Of a stretch of 64,000 nt of DNA, positions 35,882 through 44,952 are shown in pieces. The DNA lies in assembly GCA_002425225.1 (NCBI GenBank), contig DILV01000030.1, forward strand, positions 62,001-126,000. Reading direction: 5' to 3'. Below the pieces are notes generated by a model that worked only from the letters and a program-made list of their open reading frames with translations, searched no databases and was not told the DNA's origin. Within the stretch, counting starts at the first letter, position 1; every line of letters begins with the position of its first letter. The DNA is from Thiothrix sp. UBA5583. Its GTDB lineage: Bacteria > Pseudomonadota > Gammaproteobacteria > Thiotrichales > Thiotrichaceae. The position numbers and the translations under genes are program-made.

Positions 35882-38475
35882 TGTTCGAGCTGAAAAACTA
35901 CCAGAAAGAAACGCTGCAAAGCCTGCGTGAGTTCCTCGAAGAAGCCCGCCTGATGCCGGTCGAGGAGGCTTTCACCCGCGCCCAGCAACGCCAGAACCGC
36001 CAGCCGCTGCCCTACCTGCACCACGCTTTCGGGCAGGTTCCGTATGTGTGCCTGCGCCTGCCGACCGGGGGCGGCAAAACTGTGCTGGCTTCCTACACCG
36101 TCGGCGTGGCGAAACGCGCCTATCTGGAGCAGGATTTCCCCATCGTGTTGTGGCTGGTTCCCACCAACACCATCCGCGAACAGACGCTGGAAGCCTTGCA
36201 AAAGCCCAGCCACCCCTACCGCGCTGCGCTGGAGGATGAATTTGGTGTCGACCGCCTGCTGGTGCTGGACATCGGCGATGTGACCCGCATCCGCAAGCAG
36301 GACATCGGTGCGAAAGCCATCGTGGTGGTCGGCACACTCGCCACCCTGCGCGTCGAAGACACCAGCGGGCGCAAGGTCTACGCCTACCATGAAGATTTCG
36401 AGCCACATTTCGCCGGGGTCAACCCGCACGACGAACGGCTGGAAAAAGTCACCGAGGCCGACCTCAAGCCCAACGGCCTGACCGCCGCGACACTGGGCAA
36501 GATCAAGTATTCCTTCGCCAACCTGCTGGCGCTCAAGCAGCCGCTGGTGATTATGGACGAAGCGCACAACGCCCGTACCAAACTGACTTTCGACACCCTC
36601 AAACGCATTCACCCCGCCTGCGTGGTCGAATTCACAGCGACCCCGGATACCAGCCGCGAATCCGCCTCCAACGTCCTACACCACGTTTCCGCCTCGCAAC
36701 TGAAAGCCGCCAACATGATCAAGTTGCCGATCATGCTCAGCGAACACAACGAATGGGAGGGTGCGGTGCGTGACGCGGTGCTGACCCGCAAGCAACTGGC
36801 GCAGGAAGCCATCAAATCCGGCGATGCCATCCGCCCGCTGGTGCTGTTGCAGGCCGACAACAAAAGCGGCGAAGTCACTCATGAGGTGCTGAAAACCTTC
36901 CTGACCGAACAGCTTGGGGTGGAGCCGCAACAAATCGCGGTTGTCACCGGCAACCAGCGTGAACTGGACGGCATCAACCTGTTCGACCCGGCTTGCCCAA
37001 TCGAATACATCATTACCGTGGAAGCGCTGAAAGAGGGCTGGGATTGCTCGTTCGCCTACGTATTCTGCTCAGTCAAGGATGTGAAATCCGCCAAGGATGC
37101 CGAACAGTTGTTGGGGCGCGTGCTGCGGATGCCGTATGCGCAACGCCGCAGCAACGAAGCGCTCAACCGTGCCTATGCGCATCTGGTTTCACCCAATTTT
37201 GCCAAGGCTGCTGCCATGCTGACCGACAAGATGGTGCAGGGCATGGGTTTCGACCCGCTGGAAATTCCGCAGCATTTGCAGCATGGCAATCAGTACAGCC
37301 TGTTTGATGGCAATCCCGACCAGCCCAAACCGACGGTAGCGGAAGAACGCAGCGAATTCACCCTCGGCAACGGCGAAACTTTCACCGCAACCGGCCTGAT
37401 TGATGCGCCGACTGAAAAGCTGATCCTGCAAGGCTTCACTGGCAAGCAAAAGGTGGAAGTGCAGCAACAGGTGGAGCAGCACAACCTGCGCGTTAGGGCG
37501 CGGCTGGCTCCGGCTGAACGCGGCGAAACCTTTGTCCCATTGCCCTTGCTGTGTGTGCGCGAAGCCAACCAGCTTCACCTGCTGGAGCCAGAATCTTTCC
37601 TCTATACCCAAGGCGGTTGGTCGCTGCTGGATCTCCCGTTGGAACTGCCACAATTCGCCATCCGTGAGTCCGGGCGTACCTTTGAGGTATTCCTGCAAGG
37701 CGGGCATGTTAGTTACAAACTGGCGGAGCAGGGCGATACACCCAACCTCAACCTGATCGAACTCGACATTGACCAGACCGTGTTGGTGCGCTGGCTGGAT
37801 CGGGAAGTACGGCAAGCCGATGTTAGCCCCGCCGAAATGATCCGCTGGCTGGTGCAACTGGTCGGGCATTTGACGGCGGAACGTGGTTTTTCCCTCACCG
37901 CACTGGTGCGCAGCAAGTTTCTGCTGGCGCGTGCTATCAAGGAACGTATTGTCTTCTGCCGCCACAAAGCCGCACAGCAGGGTTTCCAACACTGGCTTTT
38001 CGACGATGACCGTTTGCTGGGCGTATCAGACACTTGCCGCTACCAGTTCCAGCCTGGTTTGTACCCGGCACGGCTGCCGTATTACCGGGGCAAATACACC
38101 TTCAGCAAACACTATTACCCGGTGGTTGAAGACCTGAGTGCCAGTGGTGAAGAGTTCACCTGCGCCCAGGCGCTCGACCAGCATCCCAAAGTCAAGTACT
38201 GGGTACGCAATCTGGTTAACCGTGAAGCGGCTTCTTTCCGTTTACCGCTGGCACATGGCTATTTTTACCCCGACTTTGTGGCGGAATTGCAGGATGGGCG
38301 CAGCCTGGTGGTGGAGTACAAGGGCGCATATCTGGAAACGGCTGATGATGCCCGTGAAAAGGCAGTCGTCGGCAAGGTGTGGGCGGCGAAAAGTGGCAAC
38401 CTGTTTCTGATGGCGCTGGCACAAGACCGGCAGGGCAGGGATGTTTACCAACAACTGGATAATCTTTTGGCGTAA
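35881..38475 (+). CDS. res: Type III restriction-modification system restriction subunit (Res)
   Basis: 864 residues. CLRLPTGGGKTVLASY (Walker A, about 58-72), IVLWLVPTNTIREQT (Ia), LVIMDEAHNAR (DEAH, about 223-233) and VEFTATP (III) make an SF2 translocase. EALKEGWDCSFAYVFCS and QLLGRVLRMPYA are motifs V and VI. Near the C-terminus YPDFVAELQDGRSLVVEYKG is the PD...ExK endonuclease site. With Mod it cuts unmodified DNA with two inversely oriented sites. The start overlaps xisI. G+C at wobble positions looks high compared with the xis genes. Confidence 0.92.
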   Translation: MFELKNYQKETLQSLREFLEEARLMPVEEAFTRAQQRQNRQPLPYLHHAFGQVPYVCLRLPTGGGKTVLASYTVGVAKRAYLEQDFPIVLWLVPTNTIREQTLEALQKPSHPYRAALEDEFGVDRLLVLDIGDVTRIRKQDIGAKAIVVVGTLATLRVEDTSGRKVYAYHEDFEPHFAGVNPHDERLEKVTEADLKPNGLTAATLGKIKYSFANLLALKQPLVIMDEAHNARTKLTFDTLKRIHPACVVEFTATPDTSRESASNVLHHVSASQLKAANMIKLPIMLSEHNEWEGAVRDAVLTRKQLAQEAIKSGDAIRPLVLLQADNKSGEVTHEVLKTFLTEQLGVEPQQIAVVTGNQRELDGINLFDPACPIEYIITVEALKEGWDCSFAYVFCSVKDVKSAKDAEQLLGRVLRMPYAQRRSNEALNRAYAHLVSPNFAKAAAMLTDKMVQGMGFDPLEIPQHLQHGNQYSLFDGNPDQPKPTVAEERSEFTLGNGETFTATGLIDAPTEKLILQGFTGKQKVEVQQQVEQHNLRVRARLAPAERGETFVPLPLLCVREANQLHLLEPESFLYTQGGWSLLDLPLELPQFAIRESGRTFEVFLQGGHVSYKLAEQGDTPNLNLIELDIDQTVLVRWLDREVRQADVSPAEMIRWLVQLVGHLTAERGFSLTALVRSKFLLARAIKERIVFCRHKAAQQGFQHWLFDDDRLLGVSDTCRYQFQPGLYPARLPYYRGKYTFSKHYYPVVEDLSASGEEFTCAQALDQHPKVKYWVRNLVNREAASFRLPLAHGYFYPDFVAELQDGRSLVVEYKGAYLETADDAREKAVVGKVWAAKSGNLFLMALAQDRQGRDVYQQLDNLLA

Positions 38476-38479
38476 CAAT

Positions 38480-38519
38480 CCCCTTGCCCCTCCCCTGACA
38501 AGGGGAGGTTGGGAGGGGT
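38480..38519. repeat. GC-rich palindromic intergenic repeat
   Basis: Directly after res, CCTCCCCT pairs with AGGGGAGG around a short loop and is flanked by further CCCCTT / GGGAGGGG blocks. Similar CCTCCCC...GGGGAGG intergenic palindromes are scattered through many bacterial genomes. It could end or stabilise the res transcript. It resembles, but is not a copy of, the longer element at 58670-58771. Confidence 0.55.
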
Positions 38520-38537
38520 CTTTATAAGGGAACGTTT

Positions 38538-38897
38538 ATGGCATACAGCGGTAATACCGGGCTGACTCGCATCATCAAGGCCGGGCAATATTCTTGGCAG
38601 GGTTTTCGGGCGGCTTACAAACACGAAGAGGCTTTCCGGCAGGAGGTCTGGGTGTTGGTGATTGCAGTGCCGCTGGCGCTGTGGCTGGGAGAAAATGCGC
38701 TGGAGAAGACCCTGATGATCGGTAGTGTGTTACTATTGCTGATTGTGGAGTTGCTGAATTCAGCAGTGGAAGCGGTAGTTGACCGTACCGGGCTGGAGCC
38801 GCACAAGTTGTCTGGGCGAGCCAAGGATATGGGTTCCGCTGCGGTATTGCTTGCCATCATCAATGTGGTATTAGTATGGTTTTTTATGCTTTCTTGA
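38538..38897 (+). CDS. dgkA: Diacylglycerol kinase
   Basis: 119 residues, the usual size of the small integral-membrane DgkA. KHEEAFRQEVW and ELLNSAVEAVVDRTGLEPHKLSGRAKDMGSAAV are the active-site blocks (Glu and Asn of ELLNSA). Three membrane helices are visible. It phosphorylates diacylglycerol released by membrane-derived glycan or LPS modification. AAGGGAA precedes the ATG. Confidence 0.95.
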   Translation: MAYSGNTGLTRIIKAGQYSWQGFRAAYKHEEAFRQEVWVLVIAVPLALWLGENALEKTLMIGSVLLLLIVELLNSAVEAVVDRTGLEPHKLSGRAKDMGSAAVLLAIINVVLVWFFMLS

Positions 38898-38907
38898 CCT
38901 AAGTCAA
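38894..38907. promoter_or_regulatory. FNR/ANR-type binding site upstream of ccoN
   Basis: TTGACCTAAGTCAA fits the FNR/FixK core TTGA-N6-TCAA and is symmetric in its outer five bases. It overlaps the dgkA stop codon and lies about 150 bp before ccoN. FNR-family control of cbb3 operons is well known, so oxygen-limited activation of ccoNOQP is a reasonable inference. Confidence 0.6.
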
Positions 38908-38925
38908 ATTGCTGAAGTGGTGTGT

Positions 38926-38953
38926 GAAAAAACACAGTCCAATGTGTTTTTTC
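38926..38953 (+). terminator. Hairpin between dgkA and ccoN
   Basis: GAAAAAACAC (38926-38935) and GTGTTTTTTC (38944-38953) are perfect complements around an 8-nt loop, with the T-run forming the 3' arm. It could end dgkA transcription. The low G+C stem makes it modest, and it also lies in the presumed ccoN promoter region, so it may act in the 5' leader. Confidence 0.45.
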
Positions 38954-39054
38954 CTCAGTATTAACGTTTTCTTAAATATCCTTTTGCGCTATGCTTGCGC
39001 GGTTTAAAGACTAACGACCCGATTTTTTAACTTGTTTTAACCAGAGGGCATACG

Positions 39055-40500
39055 ATGGCTCATAGTGCTGCACTCTCTTCGGAGCAATACAACTATGAAA
39101 TCGTGAAGAAATTCGCGATTGCTTCAATCTTCTGGGGTATCCTCGGCATGAGTGCCGGGGTGTATATCGCGTCAGAGCTGGCTTGGCCATTCCTGAACTT
39201 CGATATTGCCCAGATTACGTTCGGACGTTTGCGTCCGCTCCACACCAGTGGTGTTATCTTCGGCTTCGGCGGTAACGCACTGTTTGCCACTTCTTACTAT
39301 GTTGTGCAGCGTACTTGTCAAGCTCGTTTGGCAGGTGGCACTTTCTGGCCTAACTTTACTTTCTGGGGTTGGAACCTGTCAGTCCTGATCGCGGGTGTCC
39401 TGTATCTGTTCGGCTATACCCAAGGTCGTGAGTACGCTGAGCCGGTATGGTTCATCGACATCGCTATTACTGTTGTGTGGGTTGTTTACTTCCTGATCTT
39501 TACCATTACCCTGATCAAGCGTAACCAGCCACATATCTATGTTGCCAACTGGTTCTACATGTCGTTCATTCTGGCGACTGCGCTGCTGCACATTTTCAAC
39601 AATCTGGCAGTGCCGGTCAGCTTTACCTCGCTTGAGTCCTACAGCTTGTTCTCTGGTGCACAGGATGCGATGACCCAGTGGTGGTATGGTCACAACGCGG
39701 TCGGTTTCTTCCTGACAGCGGCGTTCCTGGGGATGATGTACTACTTCGTTCCGAAGCAGGCTGGTCGTCCGGTTTACTCCTATCGCCTGTCCATCATCCA
39801 CTTCTGGGCGCTGAGCTTCATGTACATGTGGGTAGGTACTCACCACCTGCACTGGACAGCGATTCCTGACTGGACTTCCACACTGGCAGCGACTTTCTCC
39901 ATCCTGCTGCTGATGCCATCCTGGGGTGGTATGATCAACGGTATCATGACGCTTTCCGGCGCATGGGACAAACTGCGTACTGACCCGATCATGATGTTCA
40001 TGATCACGGCGCTGTCATTCTACGGTATGTCTACCTTTGAAGGCCCGATGATGTCCCTGAAGAGCGTCAACGCCCTGTCACACTACACTGACTGGACGGT
40101 TGGTCACGTTCACTCCGGCGCACTGGGCTGGGTGGCAATGATCTCGATTGCTTCCTTCTACCACATGATTCCGCGTCTGTGGAACACCACGCTGTACAGC
40201 ACACAACTGGTTTACACCCACTTCTTCCTGGCAACCATCGGGACTATCCTGTACATCACCGCACTGTGGGTATCCGGTATCGGTCAAGGCTTGATGCTGC
40301 GTGCATTTGACGAGTACGGCAACCTGGCGTACACCTTCGTTGAAACCGTTGCATTCATGCATGGTCCATTGGTAGCTCGTGCGGTAGGTGGTCTGTTCTT
40401 CCTGTCCGGCATGTTCGTCATGGCATACAACATTTACATGACTATCACGCGGGCTAAGCAGGAAGAGCCTGTTTCTGCTACTGCCGCTGCTCAAGCGTAA
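39055..40500 (+). CDS. ccoN: cbb3-type cytochrome c oxidase subunit I
   Basis: 481 residues, about twelve membrane helices. [56 protein letters not shown] with the CuB/heme His, [17 protein letters not shown] and [12 protein letters not shown] (heme His ligands) are diagnostic. It contains the low-spin heme b and the heme b3-CuB site of the high-affinity oxidase. First gene of ccoNOQP, preceded by an FNR-like site. Confidence 0.97.
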   Translation: MAHSAALSSEQYNYEIVKKFAIASIFWGILGMSAGVYIASELAWPFLNFDIAQITFGRLRPLHTSGVIFGFGGNALFATSYYVVQRTCQARLAGGTFWPNFTFWGWNLSVLIAGVLYLFGYTQGREYAEPVWFIDIAITVVWVVYFLIFTITLIKRNQPHIYVANWFYMSFILATALLHIFNNLAVPVSFTSLESYSLFSGAQDAMTQWWYGHNAVGFFLTAAFLGMMYYFVPKQAGRPVYSYRLSIIHFWALSFMYMWVGTHHLHWTAIPDWTSTLAATFSILLLMPSWGGMINGIMTLSGAWDKLRTDPIMMFMITALSFYGMSTFEGPMMSLKSVNALSHYTDWTVGHVHSGALGWVAMISIASFYHMIPRLWNTTLYSTQLVYTHFFLATIGTILYITALWVSGIGQGLMLRAFDEYGNLAYTFVETVAFMHGPLVARAVGGLFFLSGMFVMAYNIYMTITRAKQEEPVSATAAAQA

Positions 40501-40517
40501 TCAGGGAGAACCGAGAT

Positions 40518-41276
40518 ATGTTTAAACACGAAAGTATCGAAACCAACTCTGGTTTGCTGATTGTCTTGACGCTGGTCGCTATCAGTATCGGTGGTCTGGT
40601 TGAAATCGTACCGTTGCATTACATCAATGAAACGGTTGAAGACGTTAAAGACCCTGTAACAGGGGTGGAACTGGTACGTCCTTATACACCACTGGAACAG
40701 CGTGGTCGCGACATTTACATCCGTGAAGGTTGCTACACTTGCCACTCCCAGATGATTCGCCCGTTCCGTGATGAAGACCTGCGTTATGGTCACTATTCAC
40801 TGGCGGCAGAATCCAAGTTTGACCACCCGTTCCAATGGGGTTCCAAGCGGACTGGTCCTGATCTGGCACGTGTTGGTGGCAAGTACTCCAACGAATGGCA
40901 GGTAGCGCATCTGGTTGCACCACGTTCAGTTGTTCCTGAGTCAATCATGCCCAACTATCCGTGGTTGCTGGAAAACAACTTGCAGTATGCTGACATTAAA
41001 GACCGCATGATCGCTTTGAAGCGGGTAGGTGTTCCTTACTCGTTGACCAAGGTGGAATATGAGTCCAATGTAAAGCGATTTGGTGAAGATGTTGCCAAAA
41101 AGCTGGACATCAATACGGCTGAAAACAATCTGATGGCACAAGCACAGAAAGGCAACTATGACGGCAACCCTAACAAGTTGACCGAAATGGATGCCCTGGT
41201 TGCCTACCTGCAAGTGCTGGGCACGATGGTTGATTTCAAGAAGTTTGATGAAGACCACTTCATCCAGTTCCGTTAA
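40518..41276 (+). CDS. ccoO: cbb3-type cytochrome c oxidase subunit II
   Basis: 252 residues. One N-terminal membrane helix ([21 protein letters not shown]), then a periplasmic monoheme cytochrome c domain with CYTCHSQM beginning at Cys72, followed by the CcoO block [14 protein letters not shown] and [14 protein letters not shown]. It passes electrons from CcoP to CcoN. GGGAGAA precedes the ATG. Confidence 0.96.
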   Translation: MFKHESIETNSGLLIVLTLVAISIGGLVEIVPLHYINETVEDVKDPVTGVELVRPYTPLEQRGRDIYIREGCYTCHSQMIRPFRDEDLRYGHYSLAAESKFDHPFQWGSKRTGPDLARVGGKYSNEWQVAHLVAPRSVVPESIMPNYPWLLENNLQYADIKDRMIALKRVGVPYSLTKVEYESNVKRFGEDVAKKLDINTAENNLMAQAQKGNYDGNPNKLTEMDALVAYLQVLGTMVDFKKFDEDHFIQFR

Positions 41277-41315
41277 TTCGCTGGATGTAGCTTTGAGCCA
41301 AGTGAGGAAAACAAA

Positions 41316-41540
41316 ATGCTAGCTGATTTCTGGACATGGATTCTGGATCTGGGTAACAGCAAAACGGTTGCATTGCTGATTTTCTTTACGACTTTTGTCG
41401 GGATCGTTATTTACGTCTATTCCAGCCGCAAGCGTAGTGAGCGGCTGGAATCCTACCGCTACATGCCGTTGATGGACGAAGATGACGCTGACCGCCGGGT
41501 CAAGGCTGCTGAAGCTGCCCAAGCTAAAGGTGAGAAATAA
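41316..41540 (+). CDS. ccoQ: cbb3-type oxidase subunit CcoQ
   Basis: 74 residues with one membrane helix (TVALLIFFTTFVGIVIYVYSS) and a charged cytoplasmic tail (RYMPLMDEDDADRRV), as in CcoQ. It is thought to stabilise the complex. GTGAGGAAAA precedes the ATG. Confidence 0.9.
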   Translation: MLADFWTWILDLGNSKTVALLIFFTTFVGIVIYVYSSRKRSERLESYRYMPLMDEDDADRRVKAAEAAQAKGEK

Positions 41541-41543
41541 AGT

Positions 41544-42491
41544 ATGGCTACTCCTGTAAAAGACCCGCTGACCGGAGCGGAAACCACCGGCCACGTTTGG
41601 GATGACACGCTGCAAGAGTTCAACAACCCGTTGCCACGCTGGTGGTTGTGGACTTTCTACGGCACGATCATTTTCGCGATTGTTTACTGGATCATGTATC
41701 CGGCATGGCCGATGTTTGATTCCTATACCAAAGGTATCGGTAACAACATTACCTACAAGACGGATGCGGGTGAAGAGAAAAGTACACATTGGAACATGCG
41801 TGCATTGCTGGCTAATGAGATGCAGACCGGTGAGCCTGCATTGAAGCAGAAAGCGTATCTGGACAAGGTAGGTGCTGCCTCCTATGAGCAGATCGCCGCT
41901 GACCCGGATATGTCTGCATTCGTGCGTTCTTATGGCGTAGGGATGTTCGGTGATAACTGCGCTGCCTGCCATCAGGCTGGTGGTCAGGGTGTGGTTGGTC
42001 AGTTTCCTAACCTGGTCGATGACGACTGGTTGTGGGGTGGTGATACCACTGCGATTGAAACCACTATTCGTGGCGGTCGTATGGGTTATATGCCAGCTTA
42101 CAGCAAAACCTTTAGTCCTGATCAGTTGAATCAGGTTGCCAACTACGTACTGACACTCTCTGGTCAACCAGCGGATGCAGCGGCAGCAGCGGAAGGTCAG
42201 AAAATCTTCCAGGGCGAAACTGGCGGTTGCTACATGTGCCACACCAAGGAAGGCAAGGGTATGCACGCACAAGGTGCAGCCAACCTGACTGACAAGGTAT
42301 GGACAATTGCCAACGTTGATGCGGCAACAACCCCTGAAGCTAAGCTGGAAGCAGTTAAAGCGGTGATCCACAACGGTGTGAATCGTAAAATGCCGGTTTT
42401 CGGTAAAGAGGGTCGTAACCTGTCTGATACCGAAATCAAGGTATTGACCGCTTACCTGCAACAGATGTCGGCTGGTGTTGCTGCAAAATAA
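41544..42491 (+). CDS. ccoP: cbb3-type cytochrome c oxidase subunit III (diheme)
   Basis: 315 residues. N-terminal HVWDDTLQEFNNPLPRWWLWTF and a membrane helix, then two cytochrome c domains with CAACH from Cys139 and CYMCH from Cys229, each followed by a Met-containing distal loop (RMGYMPAY; RKMPVF). It accepts electrons from soluble c-type cytochromes. It begins 3 bp after ccoQ and is followed by a strong terminator. Confidence 0.96.
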   Translation: MATPVKDPLTGAETTGHVWDDTLQEFNNPLPRWWLWTFYGTIIFAIVYWIMYPAWPMFDSYTKGIGNNITYKTDAGEEKSTHWNMRALLANEMQTGEPALKQKAYLDKVGAASYEQIAADPDMSAFVRSYGVGMFGDNCAACHQAGGQGVVGQFPNLVDDDWLWGGDTTAIETTIRGGRMGYMPAYSKTFSPDQLNQVANYVLTLSGQPADAAAAAEGQKIFQGETGGCYMCHTKEGKGMHAQGAANLTDKVWTIANVDAATTPEAKLEAVKAVIHNGVNRKMPVFGKEGRNLSDTEIKVLTAYLQQMSAGVAAK

Positions 42492-42516
42492 GCAGATCTT
42501 TGCCTGACATGCTGAA

Positions 42517-42544
42517 AAGGCCGGGGAGATCCCCCGGCCTTTTT
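42517..42544 (+). terminator. Rho-independent terminator after ccoNOQP
   Basis: AAGGCCGGGG (42517-42526) pairs with CCCCGGCCTT (42532-42541) around a 5-nt loop, and the right arm runs into TTTTT. This is a strong intrinsic terminator separating the structural genes from the assembly genes. Confidence 0.9.
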
Positions 42545-42710
42545 GCATTATGGGCATATTTAGCTGTGTGGGCTTTATTAGAAGGTGTTAAAGTTCGCTC
42601 CTGAAATTTGATGAAGCGCAAGGCATGTCAGACCGTTATACGTATGATGTGGCGTTCATCAGGTATTACGTGCAGATACCTGCCTACTGGAATGATTGGA
42701 TAATCCATAC

Positions 42711-44114
42711 ATGAGTACTGAACACGTCATTCAACCGAAGTCTTCCCTTCACCCCCGTTCGGTGGAAGGGCGTTTCCGCAATCTTAAAACCGGCATTCTG
42801 GTGTTGGCTTACGCGGTATTTTTCCTGTTGCCCTGGCTACGCTGGGAGCGTGCGGTAGGGCCTGACCAGTCGGTGTTGTTCGATATTCCGGGGCGACGCT
42901 ATTACATTTTTGATCTGGTGATGCACGCGCAGGATATTTTCTGGCTGACAGCCTTGCTGTTCCTGGCAGCGGTGTTGCTGTTCTTTGTTACTACCTTGCT
43001 TGGGCGGGTGTTCTGCGGGTATTTCTGTTTCCAGACTTTGTGGACAGATGCGTTTCGCTTTATTGAACGTGCGATTCAGGGTGATCGGGTGGCGCGTTTA
43101 CGTCTGGAAAAACAGCCGTGGAATCCCGAAAAAATCCGCAAAATCGGTTTAACTCATCTGGCATGGTTGGGGTTGGCGATGTGGACAGGGATCAGCTTCG
43201 CCATTTACTGGGGGGATGCTTACGAGCTGACATGGAGTTTCTTCACAGGGACTGCTCCGGCTGCGATGTATGGCACGGTCATCATCCTGACCTTGACCAC
43301 TTACCTGACCGCTGGTTGGGCGAAAGAATACGTGTGTTTGCACATGTGCCCGTATTCACGTTTCCAAAGCGTCATGTTTGATCAGGATACAATGATCGTA
43401 TCTTACGACATGAACCGGGGCGAAGGCACTGCCGGGCGGGTCAAGCCGGTCAAGGAGATGCGAGACCAGACCAACCGTCAGGCTGCCGGTCATGGGGATT
43501 GTGTGGATTGTGGTTTGTGTGTGCAGGTATGCCCGACCGGGATCGACATCCGTGACGGTTTGCAAATCGGTTGTATCCACTGTGCGCTGTGCATTGATGC
43601 TTGTGATGGCATTATGGACAAGCAGGGCTGGAAGCGTGGGCTGATCCGTTACACCTCCGAACACGGGTTGGAAGGCAAAAAGACCAAAATCCTCAAGCTG
43701 CGTACAGTCGGTTATGGCTTGGCTACCTTGCTGGCAACCATTTATCTGGTGTGGAGCATCGCTAGCAGCAAATTGTTGGAAGCCAATGCAGTGCAGATCC
43801 GCAGCCCTTTGTATGTCACCCTGTCTGATGGGCGCATCCAGAATAGCTATGAGTTCAAAATCAATAATAAAAGCATGGAGGCTGCGCGTTATACGTTAAC
43901 CCTAGAAAACTTGCCTAATGCCGAGTTGGATCTTGGGCAAATCAATGAGTTAAGCCTGAAGCCGGATTCCAGTATGCGCGTTTTGGCAAAAATCCGTTAT
44001 ACTGTGCAACCCGGTGATACCCTGAAAAACCGTGAATTCCAGTTCAAGCTCACGCCGCTGGAAGGCAAGGTGACAGAGCCGGTCATCATTCCATCCCATT
44101 TTATTATGCCGTAA
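42711..44114 (+). CDS. ccoG: cbb3 oxidase accessory protein CcoG (RdxA/FixG)
   Basis: 467 residues from the ATG at 42711; a TTG five codons earlier is possible. Several membrane helices include the TTLLGRVFCGYFCFQTLWTD and YVCLHMCPYSRFQS cysteine blocks. A dicluster 4Fe-4S ferredoxin domain (CVDCGLCVQVCPTG and CIHCALCIDACD, about 264-300) and an Ig-like periplasmic C-terminus complete the family. CcoG reduces Cu(II) for insertion into the oxidase. Confidence 0.95.
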   Translation: MSTEHVIQPKSSLHPRSVEGRFRNLKTGILVLAYAVFFLLPWLRWERAVGPDQSVLFDIPGRRYYIFDLVMHAQDIFWLTALLFLAAVLLFFVTTLLGRVFCGYFCFQTLWTDAFRFIERAIQGDRVARLRLEKQPWNPEKIRKIGLTHLAWLGLAMWTGISFAIYWGDAYELTWSFFTGTAPAAMYGTVIILTLTTYLTAGWAKEYVCLHMCPYSRFQSVMFDQDTMIVSYDMNRGEGTAGRVKPVKEMRDQTNRQAAGHGDCVDCGLCVQVCPTGIDIRDGLQIGCIHCALCIDACDGIMDKQGWKRGLIRYTSEHGLEGKKTKILKLRTVGYGLATLLATIYLVWSIASSKLLEANAVQIRSPLYVTLSDGRIQNSYEFKINNKSMEAARYTLTLENLPNAELDLGQINELSLKPDSSMRVLAKIRYTVQPGDTLKNREFQFKLTPLEGKVTEPVIIPSHFIMP

Positions 44115-44134
44115 GGTAATGCCACGAAGGTGAC

Positions 44135-44947
44135 ATGGAAAACCAGAATATTGCGTTGACGCTGACCGTGGGTGTGCTGGTTTCAGCCGCCCTGTTCTTT
44201 TTGTTCTATAAAGGTTTGAAACGCCCCGGCAAGTTGTCTGCCTTGCTGACCATTCTGGTGGTTCAAGCGATTTACATCCCCTTGGCAGCGATGAACTGGG
44301 CAGGTCTGGATGTATTTGCCATCCATTTCGGTTTTTACACCATGACCGCCGTCATCCTCGGGATACTGATCACCCACCGCGACGAACGTGGTGGACGCTT
44401 TCACTGGGGGTTGGGAATTATCATCGGCTTTTTCCTGATTCTGGCGATGGTGGATGCGACAATTATTACCCTTGCGAATAGCGGGGCTAGTGCTGATTTC
44501 GTGCGGCGTTTTTTGCCTGAACCACAACGTGAAAGTGCGACCAATATCACCTCCGCGTTTCCTGGCACGGTGGCTTACGACTACCAGAAGAAATACGACC
44601 TTTACAACAATTACATGACGCAACTGCAAACCCAGCGTGAGCGCGGCTGGAAGCTGGCAGACGGCTGGCTGGAGAAACCACAGTTGGGCAAGCCCAGCCA
44701 GTTTCGCATCCATGTGACGGATAAAGCCGGGCAGGTGGTGGCAGGTGCTCAGGCAGAGGTTGAGTTTATGCGCCCCTCCAACAAGCAGTTGGATCAGCGG
44801 GTAGTGTTGCCGGAAGTCGCCCCCGGTTTCTACGGTATGCCACTGCAATTGCCAGCTCCCGGTCAGTGGGATATGGTGATTACCGTTGCCCGTGGTGATG
44901 AAGTGCATGAGGTGAAAGGCGAAACCTGGGTGGAAGGTAAGCAGTAA
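44135..44947 (+). CDS. ccoH: FixH/CcoH family protein with an extra N-terminal membrane domain
   Basis: 270 residues, longer than the usual ~150-170. The last ~165 residues fit FixH: a membrane helix (GLGIIIGFFLILAMVDATIITLANSG), a YDYQKKYDLYNNY block and a beta domain ending GQWDMVITVARGDEVHEV. The first ~85 residues add about three membrane helices and a short HRDERGG loop that I do not recognise. FixH helps cbb3 maturation with CcoI. AAGGTGAC precedes the ATG. Confidence 0.8.
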   Translation: MENQNIALTLTVGVLVSAALFFLFYKGLKRPGKLSALLTILVVQAIYIPLAAMNWAGLDVFAIHFGFYTMTAVILGILITHRDERGGRFHWGLGIIIGFFLILAMVDATIITLANSGASADFVRRFLPEPQRESATNITSAFPGTVAYDYQKKYDLYNNYMTQLQTQRERGWKLADGWLEKPQLGKPSQFRIHVTDKAGQVVAGAQAEVEFMRPSNKQLDQRVVLPEVAPGFYGMPLQLPAPGQWDMVITVARGDEVHEVKGETWVEGKQ

Positions 44948-44952
44948 CCAGC

